Source: Arbacia lixula
Taxonomy: Eukaryota; Echinodermata; Echinoidea; Arbacioida; Arbaciidae
Length of the DNA: 64,000 nt
Assembly (NCBI GenBank): GCA_963669155.1
Contig: CAVLGW020000043.1
Span: 17,503-81,502, forward strand
Reading direction: 5' to 3'
This document shows positions 25,708-36,889 of this stretch, one piece after another (the first letter of the stretch is position 1; each line of letters opens with the position of its first letter). The notes beneath the pieces were generated by a model. That model did not search any database. It had not been told where the DNA came from and saw only the letters and a program-made list of their open reading frames with translations. The translations under genes were made by a program, and so were the position numbers.

Positions 25708-26560
25708 CATCAATGCCATTGATTGATCATTGATTGATTGACAATGGTAAGTTTTATGTAACAGCCTCAGGCTAGGTGCTGGGCGGATTGTCTCCTTGTT
25801 GTCCGTGACTCAAAAGGCTAGAGTAGACTCCTACAATACATCAATTTATCAAAGAAACCATCAAAATGAATATAAATTGAGACAATTAATGGCCGATGAA
25901 CTATAAAAGAAAGAACATGCCTAGACTCTAGACCCTATCACTGCCTATTATATCCTGTCTAGACCTTTTGCATGGTATAACTTTTTTTGATTTAATAAAA
26001 TTTGCATGTGGTCGTGGGGGATACTATTGTGAGTGGTCCAACCGACCCCTACCCTTGAAACCGGCCTCCGCGTATATATCTGCTATTGCGTTATCGAAGG
26101 TTGGATCGCGATTAGTGTATTTACGCATTAGTTAACAATATGCACAATTTTCTGAGGCAAAATTAGACAAAATGTGCACATATTTGACAATTACACATTT
26201 TCATGATTTTCGTTCAAAATATCTGTTTTTCATCTGTTCGTACATCCATGATTTTTCTCATCGATCGCCGAAACTTTCCCATAATTTTTTCACTGCACTG
26301 GAACGAGCATGATCGCGACGCAATACTGGTGAAATGTCGGCACTGTACTTGTCAGATTGACGGAGATAAAGCACATTGGGGCCGGTTCCAATGTTCAGTG
26401 ATACGAATGTGCAAAATTAAATGAGCAATATTCGAAGCGCAATTTCTCTAAAAGTTCATCATTAATCTTCAATCAAAAAATAATTTTTTAATGAGCATAA
26501 TATTGCTAATTTGTGGGTGAAATTTCAGTATTTTACCTATTCATCAAGGTATGAAAATAT
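25708..26560 (+). repeat. Dispersed repeat, short copy (B)
   Basis: Reverse-complement relative of 7576-9310. It begins CAATGCCATTGATTGATCAT, passes through CTATCACTGCCTATTATATC, then the block near 26010-26075 that mirrors 8955-9025, and ends with AATTTGTGGGTGAAATTTCA near 26525. Compared with copy A it lacks about 860 internal bases, the junction falling near 26365-26385. Non-coding. Confidence 0.8.
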
Positions 26561-26629
26561 TCAAAAGAAAGCAAGGGGGCCGGTTTGAGGCACCCATATC
26601 ATACGGGCAATCCCGTACAATAGGGGACC

Positions 26630-26730
26630 AGGGTATCCCACCAATTTTATGAATTTTAACCCTAAACCTAACCCTGACCCTAACTCTAAGCCTAAACCTA
26701 ATTCTGAACCTAACACTGACCCTAACCCTA
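26630..26730 (+). repeat. Telomere-like degenerate CCCTAA stretch, copy 2
   Basis: GGTATCCCACCAATTTTATG is followed by about 80 bp of interrupted CCTAA/CCCTAA/CCCTGA words. The leader is shared with the copy at 9624. The Arg/Val-rich minus-strand ORF here is a translation of the repeat. Confidence 0.75.
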
Positions 26731-26879
26731 ACCCTAGACAAAAATAATGGCACTATATTAACGCAATTGTTCGTAGATATCGGATGACTAGAGGACACCA
26801 TAGCAATTTGTTTATTTACCTCCTACATTCATTAGTGTATGTTATCTTTAAATGTTCGGATGAATTTCACGCTGACCGT

Positions 26880-27760
26880 ATAGAGACATCTCAAAATATT
26901 TTCAGGGGCATATGGGGGCACCCCCAAAGTGCTCCAGGGGCCCTAATATGTTATTTTTACTTCTTTTCGAAAACGCACGGCCGGACTTTATAAAAACCTT
27001 GATAGGAATCATCCTAAGGTAATAGGGATCTATTTACCTTGTTCAAATGTGTGGTCATAACGGGAAAGGGGCCCCCAATTGCCCCCTGGGGGAATTTTTC
27101 TCTTATTTGGGGACATTTTCTCAAGAGTAAATAACTGGATTTTAACCAAAGTAGATAGGAATCATCCTGAGGTTATAGGGACCATTATTTGTTAAACTTG
27201 GGGTACACAAGTGCCAAGGGGCTGGGGAAAGGTGGGGGGGGGGGGGGGGTAGCCCTCAAAACGCCCCGGGGGGGGGAATTCACTTTTATTTGGTAATACT
27301 TTTTTCTCAAGAATAAAAAACTTGAACCATCCTTAGGTATTAAGAACCTTGAGTTGTTAGAATGGGGGACACAAATGGCAAGGAGCCGGGAGGGGTTAGC
27401 CCCCCCCCCCCCCCCAACAACAAAAAATGCCCCATGGGGCAACTTCCTCTTGTTTGTGACACTTTCAGAAGAATAAATAACTGGATTGTGACCAAACTTG
27501 ATAGGAATCATCCTTAGGTAAAAGGGACCATCAGTTGGTAAACTTGGGGTACACAAGTGGCACGGGGCTGGGGAAGGGGGTGGGTAGCCCCCGCCTAGGG
27601 AAAATTTCTTATGTTTTTAATTCTTTTTCTCAAGAATAAATATATGGAACCATCCTTAGGTTTAGAATGGGAAAACAAAAATGGCAAAGAGTCACGTACA
27701 GGGGGGGGGGGGGTCGCCCTCCCCCCTCCCCCCCCCAAAAAAAAAAAAAAAAAACAAATG
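26880..27760 (+). repeat. G-rich tandem repeat arm, direct orientation
   Basis: Four to five diverged units of about 140-150 bp. Each contains a TGATAGGAATCATCCT(T/A)AGG block, a GGGTACACAAGTG(G/C)CA-type block, a long G or C run and a TTTTCTCAAGAATAAA block. The reverse complement of the same units occupies about 29440-30080. Confidence 0.85.
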
Positions 27761-27970
27761 CTCCCATGCAAATTCCAGTTTTTGTTCTTTTGTCACTAGG
27801 CCAATAATCTCTTTTCTTATTCATGCCCTCACTTTGAGCATATATTATCTCAATGAAATGAAACAAATTGAAGGGAATAAAGATTGATATATTAGATTGA
27901 CGGCCATGTTGGAATATGGCGCCTCAAGATAAACATTCTTTATTGCTCCTATGTTGTAAAATTGCCTAGT

Positions 27971-28640
27971 TTATGATTCGAAGCCTATGTACCAACTTTC
28001 ATCATCATCATGATCGACCACGGTCGAAAATATTATTATTTGATGGTCCTCCACTGATCCCTGTCGTCCATTATATTTGTCCCAGTTCATCAAGGTTAAG
28101 TCCTGTGTCTCTGGTGATCCGGTTATGTAGTTAGTAGCCCGTCTTCCACGGCCCCGTTTTCCTTGTGTTGGTGCCCACAGTACAAGTTTTGAGACTGGTT
28201 CATTCAGACACTTCTGTAGCAGTGCATGCCCGGCAAATTTGAGTCGTCTCTTCTGAAGTATTTGAGAGATTCTTTGTGTGTCTCCATAGATTTCTTGAAG
28301 TGTTGGGTGTTCTTTCCAACTAATATTTAATACTGTCCTAAGCATGCGTGTATAGCATCCGTCAAGACCTTGCTCCAAATATTGGGATAGAGTCCAACAC
28401 TCAGCACCATACAGAACAATGCTTTCTACTGTTGCCTTAAAAAGATTGATCTTCATTTGGCGTGGTAGGTTAGACTTCCACATGAGATTCATTTTATTAC
28501 AGGCATCCCATGTCTTAGCTTTCCTGACATTAAAGTCCCTGGCAGATGTTGCTATCTAGGAACCTAAATAAAGAAATCCTCCACTCTCTCCAGGTTTTGT
28601 TCATCTCGACATTTCATTCTTGTAGGTTATAGTAAAACAG
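27971..28640 (-). pseudogene. LINE 3'-end fragment (non-LTR reverse transcriptase C-terminus)
   Basis: The minus-strand translation contains WDACNKMNLMWKSNLP, then ESIVLYGAECWTLS, LDGCYTRMLRTVLNISWKEH, RRLKFAGH and a GKRGRGRR segment. These are the hallmark order of the region C-terminal to the RT in a common invertebrate LINE group; the related fragment at 55943-56868 shows the same order with ESILLYGSETWTM. A stop interrupts the upstream part near 28555. The fragment is 5'-truncated and inactive. The clade (RTE- or Nimb-like) is not certain. Confidence 0.8.
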
Positions 28641-28776
28641 AATAAAGCTAAAAACACTGCGTTGGCAGATATTTTGGACGCCTACTAATTGAAAAATGGC
28701 ATCTTAAGGACACCCGTTTAAAGGTAGCCCGTCCCTTTTGCAAACATAATTCTGAAAGTTCCCTGACTTTGTCATC

Positions 28777-28780
<4 letters not shown>

Positions 28781-28853
<73 letters not shown>
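28781..28853 (+). repeat. (GA)n microsatellite, about 73 bp
   Basis: An uninterrupted GA dinucleotide run. Confidence 0.98.
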
Positions 28854-28855
<2 letters not shown>

Positions 28856-29439
28856 GCTATATCACCCTTCCCTGGAAGCGGCAAAGCGTAATATTCAGTT
28901 TTGAGGAAATAATCTTCAGTTTGATCGAGCTTTCTTTTTTTGTACCACAAAAATAGTCAAATCTCAGTGAAAACTAGTTAGATTTCATTTATTCTGCGGG
29001 AGTTATAGTACCTCTGACCTTAAAATTTCACAGTTATTATCCCAAAGATACGTGCTAAATATGTGAAAACTTTAATGAAGTTTGCAGATAAAAAGTGACG
29101 GGCCCTCTATATCTAATATTGTTGAGTTCATAATCATTAACCTACCGGTATGTACCGAATTTGGTAAAAATAGAACAGAACGTATGGCTTTGGCAGCTAT
29201 TTTAGACATTATCTTGGATCCTCCTTCAGGCTCCTTGTCTCCTCATCAGATGAGTACACAACTACATGTATACGTTAAATTATCCTTGGTTACTGTACAG
29301 TTTGAATACATTCGAGAAAACATTCCCTTTTTCTTGATATATCGGACCGCAAGGCGCATTTTTGAGGTGGTAGGGGAGGGGCTGTGCTGTAGCTAGTTCG
29401 TGTCAGATGGGTTTTCTTTTCAGAGGTGACTTCTTTCAA

Positions 29440-30085
29440 GTTTGCTTAAAATCCAGTCATTTACCTTTGAGAAAAAGAAAAAAGAGGGGGGGGGGGGAAG
29501 GGGAAGTTACCAAATGGGGGCATTTCATTTTTATTTTATTTTATTTTTTTTTTTTTTGGGGGGGGGGAGGGGGGGCTACCCCCTCTCGGCTCCTTGCCAA
29601 TTGTGTCCCCCCATTCTAACAACTTAAGGTCCCTAATACCCTTGGACGGTTCCATTTATTCATTCTTGAGAAAAAGTATTACAAAATAAAAGAAATTTCC
29701 CCTGGGGCATATTTGGGGCTAGCCCCCCCCCCTTTCCCACCCCCTTGCCACTTGTGTACCCCAATTTTAATCATTAACATAATGGTCCCTATAACCTCAG
29801 GATGATTCCTATCTAGTTTGGTTAAAATCGAGTCATTCATTTTTTAGAAAATGTCCCAAAATAAGAAAAAAAAATCCCCCAGGGGACGTTAGGGGGCTAC
29901 CCCCGGCCCCCTCGCCGCTTATGACCACCAATTTGAACAAGGTAAGGTCCCTATTACCTAAGGATGATTCCTATCAAGGTTTTTATCAAGTCTGTCCATG
30001 CGTTTTCGAATAGAAGTAAAAAATAACATATGGGGCCCTTGGGGCACTTCAAATTGGGGCTGCCCCCAGGCGCCCCTGAAAATAT
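29440..30085 (-). repeat. G-rich tandem repeat arm, inverted orientation
   Basis: Reverse complements of the units at 26880-27760: blocks such as CCTAAGGATGATTCCTATCA (29948-29975), GGATGATTCCTATCTAGTTT and CTTGTGTACCCCAATTTTA, with poly-G and poly-C runs. The two arms are separated by about 1.7 kb holding the LINE fragment and the GA repeat. Confidence 0.85.
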
Positions 30086-30089
30086 TTTG

Positions 30090-31218
30090 AGATGCCTCTA
30101 TATCGAATATTATTCCAAATATGATTTTGAACATGTGTGCCAAACTTGGTGATTGAAGACAAAAGTACACAATTCATCTCATATTTGTAGCTTAACCACC
30201 CCACTATGAGTGCAAATCGGGGACCGCGATGAAGATGATCATGTTTAATGGCCCTGGGCTACTCCAGCTTGGAGAACAGTCGACTCTGAAAGTGGTCTGC
30301 GAGGTTGGGTGCAAGATTTTGGCAAGACTTCCAATGTACTACTGTCACTTTTCGAGTCTGCAAAGTCATTGCACTTTATTGTTGGCTATCGGAAGACACC
30401 TAACTTTTGCAGGAGCAAGTGCAACAACAGCAGTACGTGCAGCTGACACTAGTGAAAGTTAACCAGGTAACATGGTTGTAACTTTATGACTCTCTTTAAT
30501 CATAACACACTGAATGAAAACTCCTACTTTTGGCGTTCTCTCCATTCAAATAAGTCATATCTTGTCACAATCATGGCAAAATAATGACACTCTAGTCTTA
30601 TTGAGTTGATTTCGTATTCTATCATTTTAACACATGATGATGAGCGTCAATCCATTACCAGACTGTGTAATCATAACATACTAAAATGGAAACCTTGAAT
30701 TTTCTGCACTTCTAAATATGAGTCCAATTTTGTCAAAACCATGAGAAAAATGACAACGCATTAGCATAATCAAATTGATTTGATATTCTATCAGTGTAAC
30801 ATATGACAGGCGTCAATCATATGACAGCCAAAGCACTCATAGGATTGTAGCTGTCGACATGAACATAGCAATTTCCATAGGACCCACATGGCCATTTAAA
30901 CACCATGTCCTTCCGGCCCCTCACTGCTTAACTCCTTATTTGACATATGAACAAGAACTTACAGGAACCAATTAGTCTCTTTTTGTACGATTGAGTAGCA
31001 AAGTCCGTGATCATATAGCTTTTCTCATCAAATTTAAATGTACAAAAAGAAAATAAATCTGTAGTTCCTATTTTTTTACAGTTTAACTCTTAAATTGCTG
31101 TGCAATTACTGCAATGGTGATTATCAACCTAACAAGGGTATTTTTGATTGTGCATTGGCAATAATATGTATTGTGCATTCCTTGCCACGCAGGCCACAAC
31201 CCGCATCAAGGCAGAGCC
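30090..31218. other. No gene; weak ~172-bp tandem similarity
   Basis: Two diverged units around 30490-30660 and 30660-30830 share the words TCATAACA(C/T)ACT, TGATTT(C/G)(G/A)TATTCTATCA and GGCGTCAAT or GCGTCAAT. I found no supported exon. Confidence 0.5.
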
Positions 31219-31357
31219 GGGGGGCATTTCATCAAAGGACTTGTCGGATATTTTATCCGATAAGTTTGCTCTCGGCCAATAAGATGCAAGCATTTCGGTA
31301 GCTTTTAACAGTTTGTCGGATAAAACGTCCGACAAGCCCTTTGATGAAATGCCCCCC
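31219..31357. mobile_element. MITE, GGGGGGCATTTCAT family, copy 2
   Basis: 139 bp, nearly identical to 6149-6287. The same TIRs begin GGGGGGCATTTCATCAAAGG, and the interior contains CTCGGCCAATAAGATGCAAG. Confidence 0.9.
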
Positions 31358-31379
31358 TGACGTCTAGCGCCCCTGCCTG

Positions 31380-31815
31380 CGCCCTGGGGGGTTATGACGT
31401 TTTTCGAAAAAAAATCTAATCCGCCCAGTCTCGTGGGGGGTACACGACCGAAAATAGTGGGGGGGGGGGGGACATTTGATATTGTGTCCCCCCTTCGAAA
31501 TGGTGTGTGTGTGTGTGTGTGGGGGGGGTTATGACGTTTTTCGAAAAAAAATTAATCCGCCCAGTCTCGTGGGGGTACACGACCGAAAATAGTGTGGGGG
31601 GGGGGGGACATTTGATATTGTGTACCCACCTTCGAAATGGTGGGGGGGGGGGGGGTTATGACATTTTTCGAAAAAAAAATTAATCCGCCCAGTCTCGTGG
31701 GGGTACACGACCGAAAATAGTGTGGGGGGGGGGGGGACATTTGATATTGTGCCCCCCCCCCTTCGAAATGGTGGGGGGGGGGGTGGACGCGTCCTTCCCC
31801 CCCCCCCCCCGGGAT
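31380..31815 (+). repeat. ~120-bp tandem repeat with poly-G runs
   Basis: Three units plus a partial one, each with GTTATGACGTTTTTCGAAAA (or ACATTTTTCG), CCGCCCAGTCTCGTGGGG, TACACGACCGAAAATAGTG, a long G run, GACATTTGATATTGTG and CTTCGAAATGGTG. The Pro/Gly-rich minus-strand ORFs are repeat translations. Confidence 0.9.
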
Positions 31816-31839
31816 TTCCGCCCATGGGCATGGGTTTCG

Positions 31840-32890
31840 CATTACTTGTCTGAAATATATGTCACACAAATAACGTAAAACCTATGCCCATTGATCTGTG
31901 ATGTGATGGCCAAAAATTGATGACATACTGTACGTGTATGCCATTTTGGAGCCAATGATTTTCTCTTTGAATATGGAGCAAAAATGAATAAAATACATGC
32001 ACCATGCCCCATACCTCAAAATAAGAGTACGTACTAAAAAAACTTTTTGGGTCACACACATCAGAGAATTGCCAAAGGAATAATGGAGACACGGGTGATA
32101 ATCGCCATCAGTGATATTTCTATATATAGTTATAATTGGGTTGCGCCATTGCATTAAAAGAAACTTTCTTTGATTTTTCTGTTCAGTATGATTGTTATAG
32201 AAATATCTAAAATCACATTTGTTATACAACATTCATGTATGCTCCAGCAGTTAAAGACAAATGTTTGAATGCGTCTTTAGTATTTTATTGCAGATCATGT
32301 TTTTGTGGTCGAGATGGTTTACTTTAGGAATAGTATTCTCTTGCCAAAAGGAAGCAAGATTCATGTGTAAAGTCCCATCATTTCTTTTGATGGAACTACT
32401 TGATACTGATGCACATTGTCTGTCTTTACCGATAGGGGAGGGGTATTGTGGGGTCAAGGTTCAAGATGACTCATAAAGTGAAAATAAACATAAACATCAT
32501 TGAAAGCCCGTATTCAATTAATGGTATAGGACAATTCCCATTTTTTGTTTACATGTTTCGGACTTTATAATATGGTCAGTCCATTGCCCAACATATGAAG
32601 CAACTAACCCTTTTTATGTTTCTTTCTTATGGGGAAGGGTATGTGCAAGACATTTATCAATGGCGTTAAAAACATTTGTTATCCATCAGATAAATATTCT
32701 AGGTCAAATGCGTCATCGAACGAGGGATTTTTTTAATGTAGCACACCCCTCGAGGCAGAAGTATCACTTCATGTAGTACATGTACATGATAATAAGCTTT
32801 GAAATAAACTTGCCACATACCTAGTTCAATACTTTGACATTTGTGTTTGTGTTGTTGTTTTTTGTCACTCTAAATTGTTTTCTTTTCATC
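31840..32890. other. No gene recognised
   Basis: AT-rich unique-looking DNA. Short ORFs on both strands have no recognisable family and no splice context that convinces me. Confidence 0.45.
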
Positions 32891-32894
32891 TGAT

Positions 32895-33178
32895 CTAGTT
32901 GGTCCTACATTGATTGAAACAGTGTCTGAAAGAAATAGACTACAAGTATTTACATGTAGAATTCTTGATAATTTAAATCTAAAATTAGTCTGTGGAATAT
33001 ACAACGTTATGTCCAAAAATCTGATCATCTGACGCGGTCGGTCTTACATTGAATGAAACAGTGTCTGAAAAAATAGACTACAAGTATATACATGAAGATT
33101 TCTTTCTGATTTCAATTTAAAACTAGTCTGTGGAATAGACTACGCTATGTACAAAAATCTGGTCATCTGACGCGGTCG
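32895..33178 (+). repeat. ~139-bp tandem duplication (two copies)
   Basis: AGTGTCTGAA recurs at 32921 and 33060, and both copies contain AATAGACTACAAGTAT, CTAGTCTGTGGAATA-like and CAAAAATCTG(A/G)TCATCTGA blocks. The copies diverge by several substitutions. Confidence 0.85.
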
Positions 33179-33227
33179 GTCCGGCTAGAAACGTAAACTA
33201 CTAGTAGACTAGTGCGATTTGGATTCG

Positions 33228-33228
<1 letters not shown>

Positions 33229-33265
<37 letters not shown>

Positions 33266-33350
33266 TTTCATCAAAGGGCTTGTCGGACGTTTTATCCGAC
33301 AAACTGTTAAAAGCTACCGAAATGCTTGCATCTTATTGGCCGAGAGCAAA
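33229..33350. mobile_element. Poly-G run joined to a truncated MITE, copy 3
   Basis: A poly-G tract (about 33229-33263) leads directly into GGGCATTTCATCAAAGGGCT. It continues through the MITE interior in the opposite orientation to the 6.1 and 31.2 kb copies, stopping at GGCCGAGAGCAAA. The far inverted repeat is missing. Confidence 0.8.
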
Positions 33351-33355
33351 AAAGC

Positions 33356-36050
33356 GCGCGCCTTTCATGTACTTTCGCAGCGCGCGCTCTGCGTTCTATA
33401 AAATTGTATGAACACGCGATGAACACTATTTCGAGCTTCAGCAATTCTGAAACTTAAAGGCCTTTACTAGTAAGTTCTTTTAACTAATTTCTCATTATAA
33501 ATAAATGTTTTCTGTTCCATACATATATCTACGGTACGGTCGGCAATTTGCAGTTCCAAATGTTTCCTCTTGTCCCATTTTTTCCAATGTTTTTGGCCCG
33601 GTCCCACTAGGGGAACAGTCTGAGCGCAGCGCACGGTAATTCGCACGTATTTATTCAGCACGTATTCACGGCTCTCCGAGTCCCTGCATATAATAAGCAG
33701 TGTAAGGGGTTCATTCCCCGGCGTTTTTGAGAACTCTCGTTAATCTGTCACTAACAAAATTGGTATCAATTTAAAGATGAATCAATAGAGATTCGATTTA
33801 GCCTTTTAAATAGATCATATTGTCATATTATAATGGTCTAAATTACGCTCGCGAAAAGCCTTCGAAACAATACAACCTTGGATGTCTACGATGACCAAAT
33901 ATCACACTCAATAATACCTGCGTCATTATAGTTTTATGTTCATCCGATAGCACAACTTCTATTCTACAAGAATATGTCTTGATATTTGTATATCATCCCT
34001 TATTACGGTCAGGAACCAAGAAAATACGCGGTCATGTTATCTCAAAATTATTTCGAACAGCGCGGTTCGCTGAATGAACGTAATCGTGCGCAGACTGCGT
34101 GCGTGGTGGTCGGTCACATGACTCCCGGGTTTTCCAGATTATTGACATCGTCTACTTCGGCCAATTCACATTCACTATTTGTTGTTGATATGGCTATTTA
34201 AACCTATTTTAATCAATTAAAATCATCTCAACATTGACACTTCATTCCAAAACCTAAACAGTGCAAAATATTGCCTTAGTTATATGACATTCGAAAACTC
34301 CATTTACGAAGTTTGTCGGGTAAGCTTTATTTTGTGCGAATTGTGAAGTCCCATGCGTGCATTTCTACGTTTTCGGGAATAAAGAGAAAAGAAATTATGC
34401 TGGCGATTTGTGAACTCGACATTATGTCTTATTTACGCAAATCTGTTACAGAATATCATTATGTACCCCCATAAAATTGGTTTACATCTTCGAATCCGAT
34501 ATTTAGTTGGAATCGTACAAACTAAGCATAAAAGCATGTAAGTTAAAGTTCAAAATTGGAGCTAAGCTAAGGTCAGCCCTGCTTGGTAGCTAGCTAGGGG
34601 GAAATCTATTCGATGTTTGTACTTCTGGGGATATATCTATCAAAGTGCTAACACAATTATGAACCTCACATGATCATCTGCACTGGACACGTTTCATTTA
34701 TCGCCAACCACTCTTTCACCCATCGTTAAAATTGCTTGGTCTTGTTCATAATGCTTTCTCATTCTTTCACTCTCCTTATGTACATCTCACATTCTCAGAA
34801 TTACCATGACATAGTAACTAGTAAAATTGGAAGAAACATGTATTCATTTCCCTCATATTTATTCAACGTTTGTATGGAAAACATAAGCACCATAAGCACT
34901 TATTACAAGTAGCAGTAAAGAAAAATATTCCATCGTACACTTTAATAACTTGTGACTACGTCAATCAATGTCACTCTCAAATGTACATACATGTACATGT
35001 ACATGTAAAAAACACAAATAGTTGTGCTTAAATGTTCTCTGGAGTCTGGGTCATGGGATGTGTGAATATCTTGTGACTACACCAATCAAAGAAACACATT
35101 TGACATCAACAACCGAACTCGTTACTAGTATCCTTAGAACTGCTCTATGAAAGAATTTTTTGTACAAGATACAGTGTATGTGTGTACATCAATGGTGGAC
35201 CATGAACTTCTTTCAAATCCGAGGTAGCAACATATAATCTTGAGAATATTCCTTTCTAAAAAAAACATGGAAATATCAAAACAAGCAATGCATTTTCACA
35301 CATGCTTAAAAACACTGTACAATGAATATACATGTATATTGTTGTAGCTGCATAATTTATAAATCTTTGGACTGGATAATCGTAGGAATACCTACTGAAA
35401 GATCAAAAATCACACACTGCTCAATCAACAAGTTAAAAGAATACATGTACCAACGCATGTCAGTGAATGTACCAAGTTATCATCTATGATATACACCAAC
35501 AAAACAAATATCTAAAATCACTTTACCAGAGTTGACACTTCATGTTATCAGTGAAATCATAGAACATATTTTGATCAAGAACTGCACTGTCTCAACTGAA
35601 ACAAAACTTATTGCATATAAACAGTAAATGGTGCATTCTCAGTACATGTAAGTACACACCTGGCTTGGAAATGGCATTTACAAACATGTACATGTATGTG
35701 TATAAAGCACTACCCCTTTTGTATCAACATTGTTACAGCATATTAATATACACATCATTAAAGTATACGGCATTAAATAGTAATGACTTATGTGCGTAGT
35801 GCGACAGAAAAGAAACACTCACTGTATGAGAAAAATGTGTGACATGGCAAGGCAGTATAAAGGCAATATAAAGGCAGTATAAATATACAAAGAAACGCAT
35901 GTACAAGAAAAATATACGACATGGCAAAGGCAATACATGTATAAACAAACATCAAAATGCTTGAAAGATTTGAGACTCAACTGCTATGGTACTACATGTA
36001 CATGTGTAATAAGAAAGACATTTGCAGGACATGTACATACAAAGGCATTT
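33356..36050. other. No gene recognised; ACATGT-rich
   Basis: Largely AT-rich. ACATGTAC words are frequent from about 34980 to 36060, with a short tandem at 34985-35008. No supported exon. Confidence 0.45.
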
Positions 36051-36860
36051 CTAAGTACACTCATTCACTTGGATGAAGACATTGTTACTGGCTGGTCTTT
36101 CTTCATGCCACAAATACTTAGCAATCTTTTTAGTTTTGTGATACATCAAACACACCATAAAAGTAACTACATGTAAATTCCATTTGCACAGATTAGGGAA
36201 AAAAACATTAGATTTAATTTTATCTATATTCTCATCAGTATCCCACTGGCATGTAACATGAATTTCATCCTCGTTCTTGATTACCAAAAACCCATGTAAT
36301 TTGATGTCTGGATAATTATACATAGGTGACTGCACATTACTCCAAACAGTTCGAACCCAACAGGCTCTACGCCAATGTAATTTCAAGGCTGAACTTGAAG
36401 GCAACAAGCCATCTTCATATACTCCTTTCCAGGATGCTTTTCGAACAACTTCAAGGGCCTTGTAATGTCTGTCCAATATGGTACATTCATCTATACTGTG
36501 AAACAAATCAACTGGAGATGTATAATTATGAAGGCATGCACGATTCGCATTAAAATACACACACAATATAAACCTGTAAAATGACAGTAAACCTCTATCA
36601 CTATCTTCATTTAGATTTGTATTGTAGAGTTTTCCTTGTGTATCAGAAGAAAGTTCTCCAGTGATAAACGATGCATATTGGAAAAAAAATATTGAAAAAA
36701 CACGCTTCCCAAGGTGTGCAAAGAAGGAAACAAATTCACACCCACTACATATATAAAGTGTCTGAATGCACTTCTTTATGTCAATGTCTTTAGCGCTTAA
36801 TTGAGATAAATCAGAATCTTTTTCACATGCGGATTGTAGAACATTTAGATGTAGAAACAC
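36051..36860 (-). CDS. Uncharacterised, probably mobile-element-associated protein (partial)
   Basis: An open frame of about 269 codons, the longest intact one in the window with recognisable sequence outside the retrotransposons. It contains SGCEFVSFFAHLGKR (residues about 39-53), then a long helical-looking stretch, then LPSSSALKLHWRRACWVRTV (about 150-170). By recollection, SGCDTVSFF-like and LHWxRxxWVxxxW-like signatures occur in a large, poorly characterised protein family common in marine invertebrate genomes, often next to a Cys-rich tail. No such tail is evident here before the stop. The start is uncertain: the frame opens at GTG (36860) just after an in-frame stop, and a pyrimidine-rich AG lies upstream at about 36873-36885. 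It could be an exon of a larger gene or an element remnant. I do not assign a function. Confidence 0.5.
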   Translation of the reverse strand: MFLHLNVLQSACEKDSDLSQLSAKDIDIKKCIQTLYICSGCEFVSFFAHLGKRVFSIFFFQYASFITGELSSDTQGKLYNTNLNEDSDRGLLSFYRFILCVYFNANRACLHNYTSPVDLFHSIDECTILDRHYKALEVVRKASWKGVYEDGLLPSSSALKLHWRRACWVRTVWSNVQSPMYNYPDIKLHGFLVIKNEDEIHVTCQWDTDENIDKIKSNVFFPNLCKWNLHVVTFMVCLMYHKTKKIAKYLWHEERPASNNVFIQVNECT

Positions 36861-36889
36861 ATCGTACTAGTATGCAGCTGAAAAAAAAA

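Noticed and set aside
30229..30462. 77-codon plus-strand ORF with an ATG in reasonable context.
   Set aside because: No domain, no flanking exon and no conserved neighbour; kept as unsupported.
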